Source: JALENY01 sp036310185 (GTDB lineage Bacteria; Bacillota; Clostridia; Lachnospirales; Lachnospiraceae). Taken from it: a stretch of 35,186 bases of DNA. Positions 31,916-35,186 of this stretch are shown here, in pieces; the stretch's first letter is position 1; every line of letters begins with the position of its first letter. Made by a program: the position numbers and the translations under genes. The stretch is taken from positions 1-35,186 of the forward strand of contig JAXJSH010000017.1 of NCBI GenBank assembly GCA_036310185.1. Reading direction: 5' to 3'. The notes beneath the pieces were generated by a model, which was given only the letters and a program-made list of their open reading frames with translations, had not been told where the DNA came from and did no database searches.

Positions 31916-32562
31916 TATTTTCTGTCAATCAATTCACTCAGATAATTTTCATAATCCGGATATGCATCATAAAAAGCCTCTGTGGCAGCTTTTGTCAGCA
32001 GGCGGCTCTCTTCCTCAAGTCCCATTCCCACAGGAACCCGATATGCAGCCGAATATATCTCATCCGCTATTTTTCCCACGAAACTTTCCTTTTTCATTTT
32101 CCCCAGACCAAGAAAAACGCTTCCATACGCCCGGTCTTCTGCACAAAGCTGAATATAGAGATTTACCATATGATAAAGTTCATCATACAGCACTTTTTCA
32201 CCCAATTCGCCGTACTCATTCACCACATCCGGACCCATATTCTCCAGTTCCTTTTTCAGTTCCTTCTGAAGACTCCTGCGGACAAATCCTGATCCCATAC
32301 GCTCTGCAGCATAATTAAACGTCATCCATGCTTTCAAATAGGTATCCTGAAGCCCCCTGTTTTTTGAATCCGCTTTTCCTTCCATTTTCCGGTAACGGAT
32401 TTTCCAAAGTGCAGCACGGATTTTATCACCCTCCGGATCAAGCCCCCGCTCTGTGGACATTTCCAGAAGCCGTTTTCTTTCGTGGGCGTCTCTGGTTCTG
32501 TAATACGCATCCGGCCAATCTGCCAACAGACATTCATAATCCTTTTCTTTTCCCTTTGTCAT
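31915..32562 (-). CDS. Hypothetical protein, possibly DUF6553
   Basis: The 215-residue product is soluble, charged and mostly helical. It begins MTKGKEKDYECLLADWPDAY and contains AWMTFNYAAERMGSGFVRRSLQKELKKELENMG and YGSVFLGLGKMKKESFVGKIADEIY. There is no signal peptide, membrane helix or known catalytic motif. It resembles a family of unknown function seen in Lachnospiraceae (my best guess is DUF6553, from memory and unverified). AAGGAG lies eight bases before the ATG. It follows guaD by only 12 bases, so it is almost certainly co-transcribed with guanine deaminase. That makes a purine-related role plausible but unproven. Confidence 0.75.
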   Translation of the reverse strand: MTKGKEKDYECLLADWPDAYYRTRDAHERKRLLEMSTERGLDPEGDKIRAALWKIRYRKMEGKADSKNRGLQDTYLKAWMTFNYAAERMGSGFVRRSLQKELKKELENMGPDVVNEYGELGEKVLYDELYHMVNLYIQLCAEDRAYGSVFLGLGKMKKESFVGKIADEIYSAAYRVPVGMGLEEESRLLTKAATEAFYDAYPDYENYLSELIDRK

Positions 32563-32574
32563 GGGTCATTCTCC

Positions 32575-33852
32575 TTAAAACAGTTTTCTTCCGTTCACGT
32601 ATTTTCCAACCACATTCCGGTCATCGGAAAAATAGATCAGACGCTCCAGCCTCTGTTTCGTATTCAGATCCAAAGTAGTGGGAATATTGGCATCATCCAG
32701 AATTACCGCATCAAATTCATAACCAGCCTCAAAGCTGCCCACGTTTCCAAAGAATGAACCTCCGCCCAGTGTTCCCAGATAAAATGCCTCTTCTGCCGTC
32801 AGTTGTTCCAGACTGCTGTCCACACAGCACGCTCTCAGTTTTGACACCTGAATCGCATCCACCATGGCCTTGAAAATGGATGTCTCGCTGCCTCCGGCCA
32901 CATCACTTCCCAATCCCACATGCAGACCTTCCTTCAGATACCGGCGAACCGGCGCCATACCGGAGCTTACGTTCGTATTTGACTGGGGGCAATGCACCAC
33001 ATACACGCCTTTTTCTTTCATCCGCTGAATCTCTTCATCAGAAGAATAAACGCAGTGTGCCATCAGGGTTGGACAATTTTCACCGCCAAACAACCCGGCC
33101 TGGTCATAGGCATCACCGTAAAATCTGCTCTTGGGACACAATTCCTGCACCCATGCAATTTCTTTCCGGTTTTCAGATAAATGAGACTGCACCGGTATCC
33201 GATACACCTTCTGGATCTCACCCAGCATGTTCATCAGTTCATCGGTACAGCTCGGAACAAACCGGGGCGTAATCATCGGTTTTGTATGATCATATTTGCC
33301 CTTTGTTTCTTCGATCCAGCGTCTTGTATCCGCCGCCGAAGCAGCCGCATCCTCTTCTCTTAAATAGTCCGGACAGTTGCGGTCCATATTAATTTTTCCC
33401 ACATAAGTATTCAGACCTGCGGCTTCCAGTTTATCCATGAGAAGCTCTGTGGCCGGAACATGCACTGTGGCAAAAATGCATGCCCTGGTATTTGGTCCCT
33501 TTAAAACATCCTGCACAAAAAGTTCGTACGCTCTGTCCGCATAATCCAGATCCGCAAACCTGGCTTCCTCCGGAAATGTATTCGTCTCCAGCCAGTCCAG
33601 AAGTTCCATATCCATGCCAAGTCCACGGTAGGTAAACTGGGGTGCATGAACATGAAGATCCACAAGGCCTGGAATGATCAGCTTATCCCCACAGTCTTCC
33701 AGCGGTAATTCCCTGTATTCTTCCGGCAGTCTTTCAAAGACACCTTTTGAAATGCCATCCACACAGACCAGGTATCCGCCGTCCACAATATTCAGTTCCT
33801 TTTGGTTCTTACTGTAACAGATGTTCCCTTTTATAACAAAAGACCTGTTCAT
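32575..33852 (-). CDS. guaD: Guanine deaminase
   Basis: The 425-residue product is an amidohydrolase with LIIPGLVDLHVHAPQFTYRG (His67, His69), the guanine deaminase signature. VQSHLSENRKEIAWV, TLMAHCVYSSDEEI and the catalytic aspartate in GLGSDVAGGSETS are also present. It converts guanine to xanthine and ammonia, feeding xanthine dehydrogenase. The ATG at 33852 follows GGAGG at eight bases. The 99-base region upstream contains a weak AAACT/AGTTT hairpin with a T-run after glf and no clear promoter. In E. coli guaD lies in the same island as ygfK and xdhD, supporting the call. A related 5-methylthioadenosine/other deaminase is less likely given the HAPQ motif. Confidence 0.92.
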   Translation of the reverse strand: MNRSFVIKGNICYSKNQKELNIVDGGYLVCVDGISKGVFERLPEEYRELPLEDCGDKLIIPGLVDLHVHAPQFTYRGLGMDMELLDWLETNTFPEEARFADLDYADRAYELFVQDVLKGPNTRACIFATVHVPATELLMDKLEAAGLNTYVGKINMDRNCPDYLREEDAAASAADTRRWIEETKGKYDHTKPMITPRFVPSCTDELMNMLGEIQKVYRIPVQSHLSENRKEIAWVQELCPKSRFYGDAYDQAGLFGGENCPTLMAHCVYSSDEEIQRMKEKGVYVVHCPQSNTNVSSGMAPVRRYLKEGLHVGLGSDVAGGSETSIFKAMVDAIQVSKLRACCVDSSLEQLTAEEAFYLGTLGGGSFFGNVGSFEAGYEFDAVILDDANIPTTLDLNTKQRLERLIYFSDDRNVVGKYVNGRKLF

Positions 33853-33951
33853 TTTTTTCGCCTCCGGTTAATCATTGCCAGATTTATTCTGTTTCAGACT
33901 TTTCCTTTTAAAAAAACTTTTCAGCAGTTTCGCACATACATTTTAAGAATC

Positions 33952-35055
33952 TTAACCGAGCACTTCCTCTGCCTTACCCAGCGCTGCCTCGATTACCTTA
34001 TCCATATCATAATATTTGTAGCCGCCAAGTCTTCCGCCGAAAATCACATTGGTCTCCTTGTCTGCCAGTTCTTTGTACTGTGCATACAGATCATTGTTGC
34101 GTTCGTTGTTGATCGGATAATAAGGCTCATCCCCTTTTTTCCATTCACTCGGATATTCTCTGGAAATAACCGTCGTCAGCTGTTTTCCAAAATCAAAATG
34201 TTTATGTTCAATGATTCTGGTATAAGGCACTTCACGCTCCGTATAGTTCACGACCGCATTGCCCTGGAAGTTTTCCATATCCAGTTTTTCCTCTTCAAAA
34301 CGGACGGAACGATATTCCAGAACACCCAGTTTATAATCAAAGAATTCATCAATCATACCGGTAAACACGATTGTTTCTGCAATACCTTCATGCCCTTTGA
34401 TAAACTCATAAAAATCGGTATTTAACAACACTTCTGTGTCACCCAGCATGTTTGCCACCATCTGTGTGTACCCGCCCTTTGGAATACCCTGATACGGATC
34501 GTTAAAGTAATTATTGTCAAACACAAAACGAAGAGGCAGTCTCTTAATAATGAAGGACGGAAGATCTTTGCAGTCTCTTCCCCACTGTTTTTCCGTGTAG
34601 CCTTTTACCAGTTTTTCATACACATCTGTGCCAACCAGGGATAAAGCCTGCTCTTCCAGATTTTTCGGTTCTGTAATATTCAGATCCGCAATCTGTTCCT
34701 GAATCCTGGCTTTTGCCTCTGCCGGAGTCTTAATTCCCCACATTTTACTGAATGTATTCATGTTAAACGGAAGATTGTACAGTTCATCTTTGTACACTGC
34801 CACCGGACTGTTGATATAATGATTGAATTCAGCAAACTGCTGCACGTATTCCCACACCTTTTTGTTTGATGTATGGAAAATATGAGCACCATACTTATGA
34901 ACTGCAATACCATCCACATCCTCGGTATATATATTGCCCGCGATATGCGGTCTTTTGTCAATCACAAGACATGTTTTTCCTTTCTTTGCCGCCTCATGTG
35001 CAAACACTGCACCGTAAAGACCTGCGCCTACGATCAGATAATCATATGTTTTCAT
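33952..35055 (-). CDS. glf: UDP-galactopyranose mutase
   Basis: The 367-residue product begins KTYDYLIVGAGLYGAVFAHEAAKKG with an FAD-binding GxGxxG motif, then VIDKRPHIAGNIYTE and VHKYGAHIFHTSNKKVWEYV. It continues with KGYTEKQWGRDCKDLP and the C-terminal YYPINNERNNDLYAQYKELAD and FGGRLGGYKYYDMDKVI, all diagnostic of UDP-galactopyranose mutase. This flavoenzyme makes UDP-galactofuranose for surface polysaccharides. GGAGG lies six bases before the ATG. No other polysaccharide genes are in the window, and it is functionally unrelated to the purine cluster. Confidence 0.97.
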   Translation of the reverse strand: MKTYDYLIVGAGLYGAVFAHEAAKKGKTCLVIDKRPHIAGNIYTEDVDGIAVHKYGAHIFHTSNKKVWEYVQQFAEFNHYINSPVAVYKDELYNLPFNMNTFSKMWGIKTPAEAKARIQEQIADLNITEPKNLEEQALSLVGTDVYEKLVKGYTEKQWGRDCKDLPSFIIKRLPLRFVFDNNYFNDPYQGIPKGGYTQMVANMLGDTEVLLNTDFYEFIKGHEGIAETIVFTGMIDEFFDYKLGVLEYRSVRFEEEKLDMENFQGNAVVNYTEREVPYTRIIEHKHFDFGKQLTTVISREYPSEWKKGDEPYYPINNERNNDLYAQYKELADKETNVIFGGRLGGYKYYDMDKVIEAALGKAEEVLG

Positions 35056-35123
35056 GTAAAACCTCCAAAATTTTTCTCAATATAGTAAAGCACAAAAATT
35101 TTTCGATATATTATATGATACCA

Positions 35124-35178
35124 GGGTCAAAAGGTCACATGTTTCATGCCTGCATGAAAAAATGTGACTTTGAGACCC
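35124..35178. repeat. Long imperfect palindrome upstream of glf
   Basis: GGGTCAAA at 35124-35131 pairs with TTTGAGACCC at 35169-35178 (two-base bulge). GTCACAT (35134-35140) pairs with ATGTGAC (35162-35168), and TTTCATGC (35142-35149) with GCATGAAA (35152-35159). The GGGTCAAAA core matches the palindrome at 4602-4623. It may be a dispersed repeat or the terminator of a gene beyond the window; no U-tract is visible before the window ends. Confidence 0.7.
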
Positions 35179-35186
35179 GCAAAACA

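Overview
The window looks like a chromosomal segment from a gut-type anaerobic Firmicute, most likely a Lachnospiraceae member. The evidence is AGGAGG-type ribosome binding sites, TTGNNN/TATAAT promoters with 17-base spacers, short U-tailed hairpin terminators, and protein families (Rpn nuclease, YheO-like regulator, selenium-dependent xanthine dehydrogenase cluster) typical of that group. The genus cannot be fixed from the sequence alone.

Left flank (1-5201). This part is mostly housekeeping: the start of apt; a gene-poor stretch with decayed short reading frames; a small minus-strand set (UPF0303 protein, zinc-ribbon/YARHG membrane protein, 58-residue protein, terminator); luxS on the plus strand with its own promoter; and an Rpn-family nuclease. 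An 887-base intergenic region follows, holding a palindrome and a 64-base tandem repeat (four full copies plus part of a fifth), and it ends at the terminator of the next operon.

Core, minus strand (5202-26889). A nearly gapless 17-gene set reads right to left from a promoter at 26985-27013. In order of transcription: fold-type-II PLP enzyme, threonine synthase-like, serC, DUF1015 protein, ssnA, ygfK, selenium-dependent xanthine dehydrogenase, dihydropyrimidinase (hyuA), selD, a small cysteine-rich protein, yedF, yqeB, a cysteine desulfurase-like enzyme, yqeC, a mocA-type nucleotidyltransferase, hydE and hydG. It combines purine-ring breakdown enzymes, the machinery thought to make the labile selenium cofactor of molybdenum hydroxylases, and two radical-SAM enzymes normally tied to [FeFe]-hydrogenase.

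Core, plus strand (27062-31829). Read divergently from a neighbouring promoter: a YheO-like PAS/HTH regulator that appears to start at a non-ATG codon, a ygeX (diaminopropionate ammonia-lyase) gene reduced to its two ends by an internal deletion, ygeY, ygeW and a carbamate kinase, closed by a terminator. A guanine deaminase and a hypothetical protein converge on it from the right.

Together the two arms match the conserved yge/yqe/ygf purine and urate degradation island known from Escherichia coli and gut anaerobes. Guanine deaminase and xanthine dehydrogenase would handle the purine ring. YgfK, SsnA and HyuA would reduce and open it. YgeY, YgeW and carbamate kinase would process the ureido/carbamoyl fragments and yield ATP. 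YgeX would normally release pyruvate and ammonia, but is broken here. The right edge holds glf (UDP-galactopyranose mutase) and a long imperfect palindrome. No tRNA, rRNA, CRISPR array or insertion sequence was found.
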